Shown here one piece after another: positions 52,097 through 60,527 of a DNA stretch of 64,000 nucleotides. The DNA comes from UBA4782 sp034430215 (GTDB taxonomy: Bacteria; Chloroflexota; Anaerolineae; Anaerolineales; Anaerolineaceae): the NCBI GenBank assembly GCA_034430215.1, contig DAOUFE010000036.1, forward strand, positions 1 through 64,000, read 5' to 3'. The position numbers and the translations under genes are program-made. A model generated the notes under the pieces. The model was not told the DNA's origin. It ran no database searches and saw nothing but the letters and a program-made list of their open reading frames with translations. Each line of letters opens with the position of its first letter. The stretch's first letter is position 1.

Positions 52097-52811
52097 AAGG
52101 CTGTTTCTCCTTCTCTTGGTTATTTTCTTGGCTGGGTGCAGTACCCCTACACCCAGCCCTCAACCCACACAAACGATCTGGAGTGTGCAGATCACCCCAG
52201 CTCTCGGTTGGATGAAGCCTATCATCCATAAATGTACACTGCAGGATTCAACAACAGGAGTATTTCTACAGGAAATTGCCCCTTCGGATGTCGATTTTCA
52301 GAAATCCGATGTGACATTCACCTGGGGAAAAACACCTGATGAAATTCTGACAGTGTATGAACTTGGGAAAGATTCTTTATCCATCATTGTCAATCCTGAA
52401 AACGAACAATCCAGCCTTACTTTGGAGCAGCTTACCGCCATTTTGAATGGTGAAATAACGCAATGGAAACAGGTTGGCTCTTCCATCTCTGGGGATATTG
52501 CCTGGTGGATGGTTCCTTCTGGTGACGAAGGGCTGGATATTCTAGTAATAGCAACTGGGGTTCAACCGTTGCGTAACCCTTTTGCCTGGATTGCACCAGA
52601 TGCAGAAGCAGTGCGGCAAGCTGTTGCAGAAAATCCTTCCGCAATGGGTTTCATTCCTACTCGATGGCTGAATGAAAATGTGAAAAGTATTTCCCTGGAT
52701 GGAATAGAAGAAACAACACTTACTAAACCAATTCTGGCAATCACCCGCCAACAGCCTGAACCGCAACTGACCAATTTTCTTCAATGCCTGCAGTCTGAAA
52801 TCGAAAAGTAG
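52083..52811 (+). CDS. PstS-like substrate-binding lipoprotein
   Basis: A 242-residue lipoprotein with lipobox FLAGCS near residue 20 and a Pro-Thr stretch behind it. LTAILNGEITQWKQVG near 115-130 is typical of periplasmic phosphate-binding (PstS-like) folds, as is the later AVAENPSAMGFIPTRWL. It lacks the Ser/Thr-rich phosphate pocket that I would expect near residue 35 and is shorter than normal PstS, so the ligand is uncertain. No Pst permease genes are adjacent. Confidence 0.65.
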   Translation: MQFTRRLFLLLLVIFLAGCSTPTPSPQPTQTIWSVQITPALGWMKPIIHKCTLQDSTTGVFLQEIAPSDVDFQKSDVTFTWGKTPDEILTVYELGKDSLSIIVNPENEQSSLTLEQLTAILNGEITQWKQVGSSISGDIAWWMVPSGDEGLDILVIATGVQPLRNPFAWIAPDAEAVRQAVAENPSAMGFIPTRWLNENVKSISLDGIEETTLTKPILAITRQQPEPQLTNFLQCLQSEIEK

Positions 52812-52863
52812 GATGGAAATATTGTAGAAAACATCTTGATAATTCTGTAAGGTGATTCTTCTC

Positions 52864-52892
52864 TTGACGTTGAAATATCATGATGATATAAA
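52864..52892 (+). promoter_or_regulatory. Promoter of the aspartate kinase operon
   Basis: TTGACG (52864-52869), 17-bp spacer, TATAAA (52887-52892). Predicted transcription start about 52899, just before the leader-peptide ATG at 52903. Confidence 0.75.
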
Positions 52893-52902
52893 TGCGTTCA
52901 AT

Positions 52903-52983
52903 ATGTACCAGTATCAACACACTACTACTCAAACTACTACTATTTCCTCACGAATTCCCTGTGGGGTTTTGGTGTTTGGGTAG
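52903..52983 (+). CDS. Threonine-rich attenuator leader peptide
   Basis: A 26-residue ORF, ATG 52903 to TAG 52981-52983. It starts MYQYQHTTTQTTTISS: six ACT threonine codons within seven codons (52921-52941), followed by an Ile codon; a second Ile comes four codons later. Thr and Ile are the regulatory amino acids of the classical thr operon leader. It lies between a promoter and an intrinsic terminator, just ahead of aspartate kinase, the first enzyme of the pathway. It has no room for a ribosome-binding site and is probably leaderless. Confidence 0.8.
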   Translation: MYQYQHTTTQTTTISSRIPCGVLVFG

Positions 52984-53045
52984 AAATAATACCAGATCAT
53001 CAGACCGTAAGCGCTCCACAGGAATGTGGAGCGCTTTTTATTTTA
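52958..53045 (+). terminator. Threonine attenuator: antiterminator arm and intrinsic terminator
   Basis: Terminator: AGCGCTCCACA (53010-53020), loop GGAA, TGTGGAGCGCT (53025-53035), then TTTTATTTTATTT; an 11-bp perfect stem. Antiterminator: CCTGTGG (52958-52964), inside the leader-peptide codons, is complementary to CCACAGG (53016-53022), which overlaps the terminator 5' arm and loop; with one bulge the pairing extends to 9 bp. A ribosome stalled on the Thr codons would leave 52958-52964 free to pair, preventing termination. Confidence 0.82.
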
Positions 53046-53062
53046 TTTGCATGGGAGATGGA

Positions 53063-54499
53063 ATGAACATGGATCGTAAACCTCAAAAAACTTTGGTAAT
53101 GAAATTTGGCGGGACCTCCGTAGGATCGGCGCAGGCAATTTCACAAGCGGTTGATATCATTCAAAACGCAAAGGCAGATTGGGACAGGGTAGTAGTGGTC
53201 ACCTCTGCAATGGCTGGTGTAACAAACACTCTAATTGATTGCGCGATGAATGCCGCAAAGGGAAATTTGCAACCACTTTTAATTGCAGAACGAGCTTTAA
53301 AAGAAAATCACGATGCAGTTGCCCAGGAGTTGATCACTGATCCTGATAGGCTGAATGCCATCAAGAAAGGAATCGCTGAATTATCTGACACCTTTAGCGA
53401 TCTATGCAGCGCGATCCATGTGATAGGAGAAGCCAGTCCACGTGCTCTCGATGCAGTAGCTTCGTTGGGAGAAAGATGGAGTGCCCCCATATTAGCTGCC
53501 ATCTGCCAGGAAAAAGGAATATCCGCACAATTCGTTGAATCAACCAACCTGATCGTGACGAATAATAACTTTCAGAATGCCCATCCAGATTTTGAAGCTT
53601 CCAAAAAAGCCATCCATACAATTCTCAATCCATTCCTTGACGAAGGAATTGTGCCAATTGTCACAGGTTTCATCGGTGCCACCCGTGATGGCGTAATAAC
53701 CACCCTCGGAAGAGGTGGCAGTGATTATTCAGCATCCATTTTGGGAGCGCTCCTTCCTGCTGACGATATCTGGATCTGGACAGACGTAGATGGTGTAATG
53801 ACGGCAGATCCGCACATTGTTCCAGATGCCCATACCATCCCAGAGATCAGCTATGAGGAGATCGCTGAACTGGCTTATTATGGCGCAAAAGTACTGCACC
53901 CCAAAGCAGTTCGCCCTGTGATTGAGGCAGGAATCGGATTGAGGATATGCAATACCTTCAATCCTTCCAATCCTGGTACTCGACTGACCATCAACCATAA
54001 TGGTCAAGTCACGAAAATGGATAAAGTGATCAAGGCGGTCACTGCCATCCGTAAACAGCGTTTGGTAACCGTCGAAGGGCGCGGTATGCTGGGCGTTCCT
54101 GGTGTCGCTGCTCGAACTTTTGGCGCCGTAGCTTCTACTGGCACGAGTGTCCCCCTGATCACGCAGGCTTCTTCAGAGCAGTCCATTTGTTTTGCTGTGC
54201 CTGGTGAGACTTCTGAAGCAGTCCTTCAGGCGATCAAGAAAACGTTCGCTCTGGAACTGGTCAACCGTGATATTGACCGCGTTTGGGCAACGGATGATGT
54301 TTCAATTATCACAGTAGTGGGTGCTGGCACACATGACACCCCTGGTGTGGCTGGATTGATCTTTCACAAACTTGGTGAGTACAAAATCAATGTGCTGGCA
54401 ATTGCTCATGGTTCATCGGATGTTTCCATCAGCCTTGTGGTGGCGAGCAAAGACGATGAACAGGCAGTCAGAGCACTTCACGAATTAATTGTCTGGTAA
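53063..54499 (+). CDS. Aspartate kinase (threonine-attenuated)
   Basis: Phosphorylates aspartate, the entry step to threonine, lysine, methionine and isoleucine. The protein from ATG 53063 is 478 residues: KFGGTSVGSAQAI near 14-26, GRGGSDYSASILGALL near 220, and WTDVDGVMTADP near 240; a C-terminal pair of ACT domains (about 325-478) includes SEQSICFAVPG. GGGAG is 5 nt upstream. The frame extends back to 52892, but that would cross the terminator and leader and is rejected. It is similar in size to ThrA/LysC-type kinases without the homoserine dehydrogenase half. Confidence 0.93.
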   Translation: MNMDRKPQKTLVMKFGGTSVGSAQAISQAVDIIQNAKADWDRVVVVTSAMAGVTNTLIDCAMNAAKGNLQPLLIAERALKENHDAVAQELITDPDRLNAIKKGIAELSDTFSDLCSAIHVIGEASPRALDAVASLGERWSAPILAAICQEKGISAQFVESTNLIVTNNNFQNAHPDFEASKKAIHTILNPFLDEGIVPIVTGFIGATRDGVITTLGRGGSDYSASILGALLPADDIWIWTDVDGVMTADPHIVPDAHTIPEISYEEIAELAYYGAKVLHPKAVRPVIEAGIGLRICNTFNPSNPGTRLTINHNGQVTKMDKVIKAVTAIRKQRLVTVEGRGMLGVPGVAARTFGAVASTGTSVPLITQASSEQSICFAVPGETSEAVLQAIKKTFALELVNRDIDRVWATDDVSIITVVGAGTHDTPGVAGLIFHKLGEYKINVLAIAHGSSDVSISLVVASKDDEQAVRALHELIVW

Positions 54500-54514
54500 G
54501 AAAGGATAAACAAA

Positions 54515-55570
54515 ATGTCTCCTTCTATTCCTGTTGCTGTGATTGGAGCCACTGGTTCAGTGGGTCAACGTTTCGTTTCATTATTGGATAATCATTCCTG
54601 GTTCAAGGTAGTCGGATTGGCTGCCTCAGGTAAGTCGGAAGGAAAATCGTACGCTCAAGCCTGCCGGTGGATAATACCCGATGCCATGCCCGCTTGGGCC
54701 GCTGAAATGAAGTTACTTCCTTCCATTCCTGACGCTCTACAGAATGCCCGGATCATCTTTTCTGCATTGCCAGCGGATGAAGCAAAAATCCTCGAACCGG
54801 AATTTGCCAGGGCTGGTTTTGCTGTCTGTTCAAATGCATCTGCCTACCGCCGGGAAGAGGATGTACCTTTGTTACTTCCAGAGGTGAACGCTGAACATAT
54901 CCATCTTGTGAAATCCCAAAGAGAAAAAAGAGGATGGAAAGGCTGCATTCTTACCAACCCAAACTGCACCAGCACCGGCCTGACAGTTGCTCTGAAAGCC
55001 CTTGATGACACTTTTGGTTTGGAACGAGCATTTGTGGTATCGATGCAGGCTTTGTCTGGAGCCGGGTATCCGGGGGTTCCTTCAATGAATGTCATTGACA
55101 ATGTAATACCATTTATTGGTGGTGAAGAAGAAAAAGTAGAATGGGAACCTCGAAAAATGCTTGGGAAATTTTCTCCTCAAGGGATTAAATTCTCCTCGTT
55201 GAGGCTTTCTGCTCATACCAACCGTGTAGCTGTCACAGATGGTCATATAGTATGTGTCAGTGTAGATTTAAAAAAGAGCTCCACGGTTGATGAAGCAATA
55301 GAAGCTCTTCGCTCTTACCAGGCACCATTCTCAGCCAGACAGCTTCCCTCTACACCCCAACCTGTGATAGTAGTCAGCGAACAAAGTGACAGACCCCAAC
55401 CCCGCCTGGATCGCATGATCGGAAAAGGCATGACCACTGTTGTCGGGCGCGTACGAACCGACCCGCTATTCAGCTTGAAATTTGTGGTTCTCTCTCACAA
55501 CACCATTCGAGGTGCAGCCGGAGGTTCAATTTATAATGCCGAACTGCTGGTCAATGAAGGGTTGCTATAA
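54515..55570 (+). CDS. asd: Aspartate-semialdehyde dehydrogenase
   Basis: Reduces aspartyl phosphate to aspartate semialdehyde. The 351-residue protein starts with the Rossmann motif VIGATGSVGQRF, has the catalytic Cys in TNPNCTSTGLTV near residue 150, and SAHTNRVAVTDGH containing the catalytic His near 230. It belongs to the archaeal/fungal-type branch judged by length and motif form. It follows aspartate kinase by 15 bp in the attenuated operon. Confidence 0.93.
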   Translation: MSPSIPVAVIGATGSVGQRFVSLLDNHSWFKVVGLAASGKSEGKSYAQACRWIIPDAMPAWAAEMKLLPSIPDALQNARIIFSALPADEAKILEPEFARAGFAVCSNASAYRREEDVPLLLPEVNAEHIHLVKSQREKRGWKGCILTNPNCTSTGLTVALKALDDTFGLERAFVVSMQALSGAGYPGVPSMNVIDNVIPFIGGEEEKVEWEPRKMLGKFSPQGIKFSSLRLSAHTNRVAVTDGHIVCVSVDLKKSSTVDEAIEALRSYQAPFSARQLPSTPQPVIVVSEQSDRPQPRLDRMIGKGMTTVVGRVRTDPLFSLKFVVLSHNTIRGAAGGSIYNAELLVNEGLL

Positions 55571-55727
55571 CCTGTAAATTTTTTCACAATGTATATGCAT
55601 GGAGAATTAACGCATAGTCTGAATAAAAAAATTTATCCATCAGAAAAGTAGCTTCTCTGGAAGTGTTTCACACTATTCCTAAATATCCCGCTTATAAGGG
55701 AGGTTTTAAGAGATGGGAGGTTCCTTT

Positions 55728-56543
55728 CTACATCATCCAGATATTTCGTAAGAACCAGATCACTGAAGTTAAAAATGGGCCGAATTGCTCCCGGTGAACA
55801 CAATGCCCTGCATTTGCGAAATGCACAACCTTGCTATTCTTCCAATAACTCAATGCTTCTGCTGCCAATTCCGGTGTAATGATTCCCCCCTTGTCATGAT
55901 CCGCATATACCAGCAATACAGGGCAGGTTATCTTCGCAGCTACCTGCCGCCAGTCTGGCCAGGGTTCGTTGATCCCGGCTGCGGTGTTGGGGCTGACCTG
56001 TTGTTTGGAGATCGCCCAGGGTTCTCGTTCACATTCATCCCAGGTAGGATTTTCGAAAGCACAGAACAACATCAATTGTTCAATACTGGATGCATGCCTT
56101 GCTTCGATACCCTTCCGTTGATTTTCGATCCGCAATTCCATATCCTTTCCAACAGGCAGAATATCCTTTTCAAACCACGGAGGGTCAATGAGAACAACTG
56201 CATCTACAATGTCAGGGTATATTGCCGCAGTAACTGCTGCGATTTCTGCCCCCAATGAATGCCCAATCAATACTGGTTTTTCCACTTGAAGCTGAGATAT
56301 CAGGCTAGAAACATCACCCGCCTGTAATTCAGGGGTATACCCGCTGATCGGTGCATCACTCAGACCATGCCCACGCTCATCCATCATGATGATGTCAAAT
56401 CTGTCTTTCAAGCTTTCGACCAGACGTGGCCAACACAATCCATTATCGGTAAAGCCATGCAAAAGAATGATGGTTTTCTTACCGCTACCTACCCGATAAT
56501 AATGGATCTTCTGACTTCCATTGCTGATAAATGCGTCTTGCAT
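55728..56543 (-). CDS. Alpha/beta hydrolase
   Basis: A 271-residue hydrolase. IILLHGFTDNGLCW near 27-40, the nucleophile GHSLGAEIAA near 93, the acid in VYADHDKGG near 215, and His in ANAGHCVHREQF near 245 complete the triad. The frame begins at GTG 56549, but ATG 56543 has AGG at good spacing. Substrate unknown. Confidence 0.8.
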   Translation of the reverse strand: MQDAFISNGSQKIHYYRVGSGKKTIILLHGFTDNGLCWPRLVESLKDRFDIIMMDERGHGLSDAPISGYTPELQAGDVSSLISQLQVEKPVLIGHSLGAEIAAVTAAIYPDIVDAVVLIDPPWFEKDILPVGKDMELRIENQRKGIEARHASSIEQLMLFCAFENPTWDECEREPWAISKQQVSPNTAAGINEPWPDWRQVAAKITCPVLLVYADHDKGGIITPELAAEALSYWKNSKVVHFANAGHCVHREQFGPFLTSVIWFLRNIWMM

Positions 56544-56566
56544 AAACACCTGCCTTGTTCTGTAGT

Positions 56567-57352
56567 CTATAAGATTTCAGGCATGGTAAGAAGATGGAAT
56601 GCCAGTGTGTCCAGATCTTTAGAGGTTCTTGAAGTAGTCCACAACTGGTTGATCTTTTCTCCAAAATATTTGAGCATCATGGGATCGTCTGCAAAGTATT
56701 CTTCTGGTGTGATCCCCTGTTCATAAATCTCGCGTACAGCAAGTTTCTCATATGCCTTATGGACATATTCGTAAATGGTATAAGGACTTCGGTTGAGTTC
56801 ATGAGCCAGGTTACTTCGAGGAAGGTTAAATAAAATAGCAAGTCTGGCGATTTCTGTTTCTTGCGGTGTCAATCCAAACACCTCCATTTTGCCCTGTAGC
56901 AATACCGGACTTCCATCTGGAGGCAACCAGTTGTTATCGGTAGCATATTCCACACCGGGTGTCACTACCCACGTCCCGCTGGCAGCCAAAGTGACTGCCC
57001 AGGAAAGCGAGTACCCAATTTCACCTTTGAGAATATACCCGCGAAAAAGTGGCTGGATGATTTGTGTGGTAAGTAACTTTTGTGCACGTGTTCCAACACA
57101 GAGTATCCCAGGTTTATGTGGTGCATTTTCTAGTTCTTTTTTTACATCACGCACCCACTCAAGATGATCTGGATGTTCCGTATCCATCAGGATCAAGTCA
57201 ATCGGGGATTCATTCAGCGCAGATTTCAACTGACCCATTGAGCCAATTTCAGCAATAACCTGGGTACGCCAGTCGCGGCGCAGTAGCAATGCCATCATAT
57301 CGCGGGCATATACATCATCTTCCAGAATCAAAATCCGATCTTCATGTGGCAT
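56567..57352 (-). CDS. Response regulator with receiver and LuxR-like DNA-binding domain
   Basis: A 261-residue protein. The receiver (about 5-125) has the acidic pair in LILEDD, the phospho-Asp in DLILMDTEHP near 57 and the Lys in YILKGEIG near 111. The C-terminal helix-turn-helix reads GLTPQETEIARLAILFNLPRSNLA near 163-186, a LuxR-like arrangement, followed by an unusual 50-residue tail. No histidine kinase gene is adjacent. Confidence 0.8.
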   Translation of the reverse strand: MPHEDRILILEDDVYARDMMALLLRRDWRTQVIAEIGSMGQLKSALNESPIDLILMDTEHPDHLEWVRDVKKELENAPHKPGILCVGTRAQKLLTTQIIQPLFRGYILKGEIGYSLSWAVTLAASGTWVVTPGVEYATDNNWLPPDGSPVLLQGKMEVFGLTPQETEIARLAILFNLPRSNLAHELNRSPYTIYEYVHKAYEKLAVREIYEQGITPEEYFADDPMMLKYFGEKINQLWTTSRTSKDLDTLAFHLLTMPEIL

Positions 57353-57396
57353 ACCATTTCCTTAAAAAATAGCAATAGTTATTTCATTTTGATCAT

Positions 57397-58719
57397 CTAC
57401 CGTGCTTTTGCCCACAGACGGCAGGCTGCTTCACGAGTATGTGCCTTTAATGTATCCCAATCAGCGCCCAGCACTTCGCCATTACTGACCTTCAATTGAC
57501 CATTCACCCAGACCGCCTGAACATCCTTTGCGCTACGATACAGGAGCATTTGATCATATAGATTATGTGCTTCGATGGGGGTTGGAACATCATCTTTAAT
57601 GAGCTGCAGGTCGGCTTTCCAGCCTTTCTCGATCCTGCCAACATTTTGTAGGTTTAAGACTTTTGCCCCACCTTCCGTTGCCATATACCAAACCAGATTA
57701 GCGGGCATCACCTGCGGATTCTGCTGGTGTGCCTTATGGATCAAGAAGGCGCCCCGCATTACTTCAAAGAAATCGTCAATATAACCATCCGTTCCCAACC
57801 CAACTGTTGCTTTTGCTTTGATCATCTCCGGAATAGGGGCAATCCCGCCACCTACTTCGCAATTTGACAATGGCATGTGGCTGGCGTGAACACCTTTTGT
57901 GGCGATGATCTCAATTTCTGCCGGGTTCAACTGCACACATTGTGAAGCCAGGAAACCCTTACCAGCAATCCCCAGCTTGTTGTAATACTCAATGGTGCGC
58001 ATACCCTGCGTTTTGAGCATATATTCAGGTTCATAGGTGCCTTCAGAAACATGTGCGTGCAATAGCACATCACGCTCTTGAGCCAGAGCAAATGCTTTAA
58101 GAATAAATTCTTCTGAACAGGTGAAGGTTGTATGGTGACAGATCAATCCTTGCACCAACCCATTTTCTTTCTTGCAGGCATCTGTAAAATCAGCATTCTC
58201 TTTCAAGCCCAGCAACCCGTTTTCCTTGCTCAACCGTTCTGTGGCTTCAAAAGACAGGATTGCCCGTAAGCCCCATTTTTTGACAACTTCAGCTTGCGAG
58301 AACAAACAGCCAGGGATCGCATTCGGTGCTTCAGTGCAATCATAGAAAGAAGTTACCCCGCTTTTTAACATATCAGCGCAACGCAAATCGGTAGCTGCAT
58401 CAATCATAGCAGAATCGAGTGCATTTTCTACCAATGGCCACCAAAACTCTTCCAGGAAAGCCCAAAAATCAGAGGGCGCCTTGGTCATAGGGATGCCATG
58501 CGCCAGTACACCATACAAATGACTGTGGGTGTTCACAAATCCGGGAGAAAGGATTTCTCCGGGTGCCAGCCAGGTTTCATCCTTTGGGTAGCGGTCCATC
58601 AGAACATATGCGGGAGCAACATCATCGATCACATCATCCACAACCCGCACTCCCCAATGCTGCAAAGGAGGTGCACCAGCACGAGCAATGATCCATTCAG
58701 GCAAAATAAGGAAAGACAT
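57397..58719 (-). CDS. SsnA-like amidohydrolase (ATZ/TRZ family)
   Basis: A 440-residue metal-dependent amidohydrolase/deaminase. Zn ligands: NTHSHLYGVLAHG near 65-77, HAHVSEG near 215 and LGTDGY near 300; the segment TEAPNAIPGCLF followed by LRAILSFEATERLSKENG is shared with SsnA. SsnA belongs to the ureide/purine catabolic gene set that also contains YgeW and hydantoinases, both of which occur at 4-9 kb in this window. Deamination of S-adenosylhomocysteine or a pterin is an alternative. ATG 58719 follows GAGAGG; TTG 58722 is not needed. Confidence 0.78.
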   Translation of the reverse strand: MSFLILPEWIIARAGAPPLQHWGVRVVDDVIDDVAPAYVLMDRYPKDETWLAPGEILSPGFVNTHSHLYGVLAHGIPMTKAPSDFWAFLEEFWWPLVENALDSAMIDAATDLRCADMLKSGVTSFYDCTEAPNAIPGCLFSQAEVVKKWGLRAILSFEATERLSKENGLLGLKENADFTDACKKENGLVQGLICHHTTFTCSEEFILKAFALAQERDVLLHAHVSEGTYEPEYMLKTQGMRTIEYYNKLGIAGKGFLASQCVQLNPAEIEIIATKGVHASHMPLSNCEVGGGIAPIPEMIKAKATVGLGTDGYIDDFFEVMRGAFLIHKAHQQNPQVMPANLVWYMATEGGAKVLNLQNVGRIEKGWKADLQLIKDDVPTPIEAHNLYDQMLLYRSAKDVQAVWVNGQLKVSNGEVLGADWDTLKAHTREAACRLWAKAR

Positions 58720-59102
58720 CAATACCTCTCAATGAAATCTATTATGATGAACGAGATAGTTACCCTCCTATTATACAGAAACTTGAAGAATGGATTGATC
58801 AGAATATCAGTCTTTTTCTGTGATTATTCGCAGATGATTAGCTGAATTCCGAATTTTTGACAATTGTAAAAGCTTGATAGCTCATACAGCTTCAGTTGAC
58901 TCTCTATGACAGCATTGTAGAGGTTTCGCAAGGGGAAATCCGAATGAATTGTTTGCTCAAGATTGCCTCCCTTAAGCCATAGAAAAAATGTCTACCATGA
59001 AGACACTAAGAACACGAAAAAAATTTCTTCTCCATTTTCATAAAAATTCGAAAATAGAAGAGGAAAATACTGGTCGAGAATTTTTTGTGGAGGGCTGTGC
59101 CA
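58720..59102. other. 383-bp gene-free region with a degenerate repeat
   Basis: No ORF of quality and no RNA gene is seen. Bases 58994-59018 read like the dispersed element of the type ACCATGAAGACACTAAG, a family of short sequences present in many unrelated bacterial genomes, followed by an A/T-rich imperfect inverted repeat (TTTCTTCTCCATTTTC, then GAAAATAGAAGAGGAAA). The rest shows nothing recognisable apart from likely amidohydrolase promoter sequence near 58730. Confidence 0.5.
58994..59018 (+). repeat. Short dispersed-type repeat (ACCATGAAGACACTAAG...)
   Basis: The 25-bp match to a widespread repeat word (typical form CACGAAGACACGAAG, recalled from other genomes) is visible once in this window. 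It sits beside an imperfect A/T-rich hairpin. Its function is unknown, and it may be chance. Confidence 0.35.
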
Positions 59103-59516
59103 TTAACCTGCGATGGGACCTTTGTAATAAATTTCAAGAAGAACTTTATCAGGCGATTCAAACATAACCTGGTAATAGGTCTGATTTGGGACATGGCAAA
59201 ATTCCGGGCGGTGGCGTGGCGTATCAAATAAAAGCTGAACATTATGCCTGCGCAAATATTCACAGGCGTTATCCACATCCTGCTGGGTATCAGTAATTAA
59301 AGCTAGGTGATTCATGCCAGGGCCATCGTAATCATTTTCTACTTCTTTGGCTGGGCAAACAAACCATACGCCGCTTCCCTGACGATCTCTCGCCCCAAAT
59401 TTTTCAGGCTGATCACGAACAACTTCCCATCCCAGGTATGCAAAAAGGTCTTTGTAGAACTGCATATTTTTCGGATGAATATTTATCACAATATGACCAA
59501 TTCTGGATTGGCTCAT
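59103..59516 (-). CDS. VOC-superfamily (glyoxalase/dioxygenase-like) protein
   Basis: A 137-residue single-domain vicinal-oxygen-chelate protein. IGHIVINIHPKNMQFYKDLF at 5-24 and HLALITDTQQDVDNACEYL near 70-88 mark the two beta-alpha-beta-beta-beta modules; the His and Glu (EIYYKG near 130) are candidate metal ligands. Substrate unknown. GGAGGG is 4 nt before ATG 59516; the longer GTG start at 59528 overlaps this site. Confidence 0.78.
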   Translation of the reverse strand: MSQSRIGHIVINIHPKNMQFYKDLFAYLGWEVVRDQPEKFGARDRQGSGVWFVCPAKEVENDYDGPGMNHLALITDTQQDVDNACEYLRRHNVQLLFDTPRHRPEFCHVPNQTYYQVMFESPDKVLLEIYYKGPIAG

Positions 59517-59644
59517 TTTTCCCTCCACTTCATAAGTAAATATATTTATATATTCATTTTTAAGGAAATTGCCATAGTCAGAATTAAATTCTTACCCATC
59601 ATGAACATCTCTCTTTTTCAGGGATTTCTGATATCAAGGAAAAA

Positions 59645-60502
59645 TCACATCACTCCCTCAAACAGATCTCGTTCGATCTTTCGAGATGTAACTTCGGGAT
59701 ACGCCCTCATATAAGTATCCTTTGAATTGATCAATCGCATGATGAACCCCAATGGTCCGCCAGTCATTTGTTTCCCACCCTGTGATTCGTGGCAGGCAGA
59801 AGCCTGGTCACGCAGTTTTATTACTGATGTATAGCGGATCACCGCATGGGTGGGAAAACTTACTCTGGCAATGGCTTCGAGGTTAATATCCTTATTCGTT
59901 CCAAATTGTGTTGGGTCCTTGCCAGTTAATTTTAATAACCACACCCCCATTTTTAGAAGACCTTTTGGCATGGTATGGAAATACAACTTTTGCACATGAT
60001 ACCCGGGTAACCCATCTTTACCCGTTTCAGGCTGCTCTGCCAGCTTCATTGCTTCTACCGTGGTATTGTGAATGGCAATATGATCCGGGTGAAAGTATCC
60101 TCCCACCGGATCGAATGTCAACACTACCTGCGGTTGGAGCACCCGTATCCAATGAGCGACCTTTTCCGCCACCTGCTCTACCGGTTGGGCTGCTAACGCC
60201 TGGGGATGTTGATTATCAGGTGATCCAGGCATCCCTGAATCGCGATAATCCAGAAAATGTACAGCCCGAAGACCCAACACATCCGCTGCGCAGCACAATT
60301 CTGACTCTCGCCGTTCGCCCACAGAAGAGAAACCAACCAGATATTTTGGATCCATCTCTCCAACCTCACCGCGGGTGGCACACACCAGATGCACCTCTAC
60401 ACCCTGCCGGGCATACCACGCCAGCGTACCACCCATTCCGAAAGTTTCATCATCCGGATGTGCAAGAACTGCCAGTAATACTTTGGAGTTAGTAGAGGAC
60501 AT
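59645..60502 (-). CDS. PIG-L/LmbE-family deacetylase
   Basis: A 285-residue zinc-dependent N-acetylglucosaminyl deacetylase fold: LAVLAHPDDETFGMGGTLA near 9-27 supplies the AHPDDE metal motif, and YFHPDHIAIHNTTVEA near 140 supplies the second HxxH-like motif. Members act on GlcNAc-inositol, mycothiol or bacillithiol precursors or N-acetyl groups of antibiotics. No linked thiol-pathway gene is seen. ATG 60502 is chosen over TTG 60505. Confidence 0.83.
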   Translation of the reverse strand: MSSTNSKVLLAVLAHPDDETFGMGGTLAWYARQGVEVHLVCATRGEVGEMDPKYLVGFSSVGERRESELCCAADVLGLRAVHFLDYRDSGMPGSPDNQHPQALAAQPVEQVAEKVAHWIRVLQPQVVLTFDPVGGYFHPDHIAIHNTTVEAMKLAEQPETGKDGLPGYHVQKLYFHTMPKGLLKMGVWLLKLTGKDPTQFGTNKDINLEAIARVSFPTHAVIRYTSVIKLRDQASACHESQGGKQMTGGPLGFIMRLINSKDTYMRAYPEVTSRKIERDLFEGVM

Positions 60503-60527
60503 CAATTTATCTCTTATAAATATTTAC

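Noticed and set aside
52892..53062. In-frame upstream extension of aspartate kinase starting at 52892
   Set aside because: It would be translated across the -10 box, the terminator stem and the U-run. ATG 53063 has a GGGAG site, and the region is better explained as an attenuator with a leader peptide in another frame.
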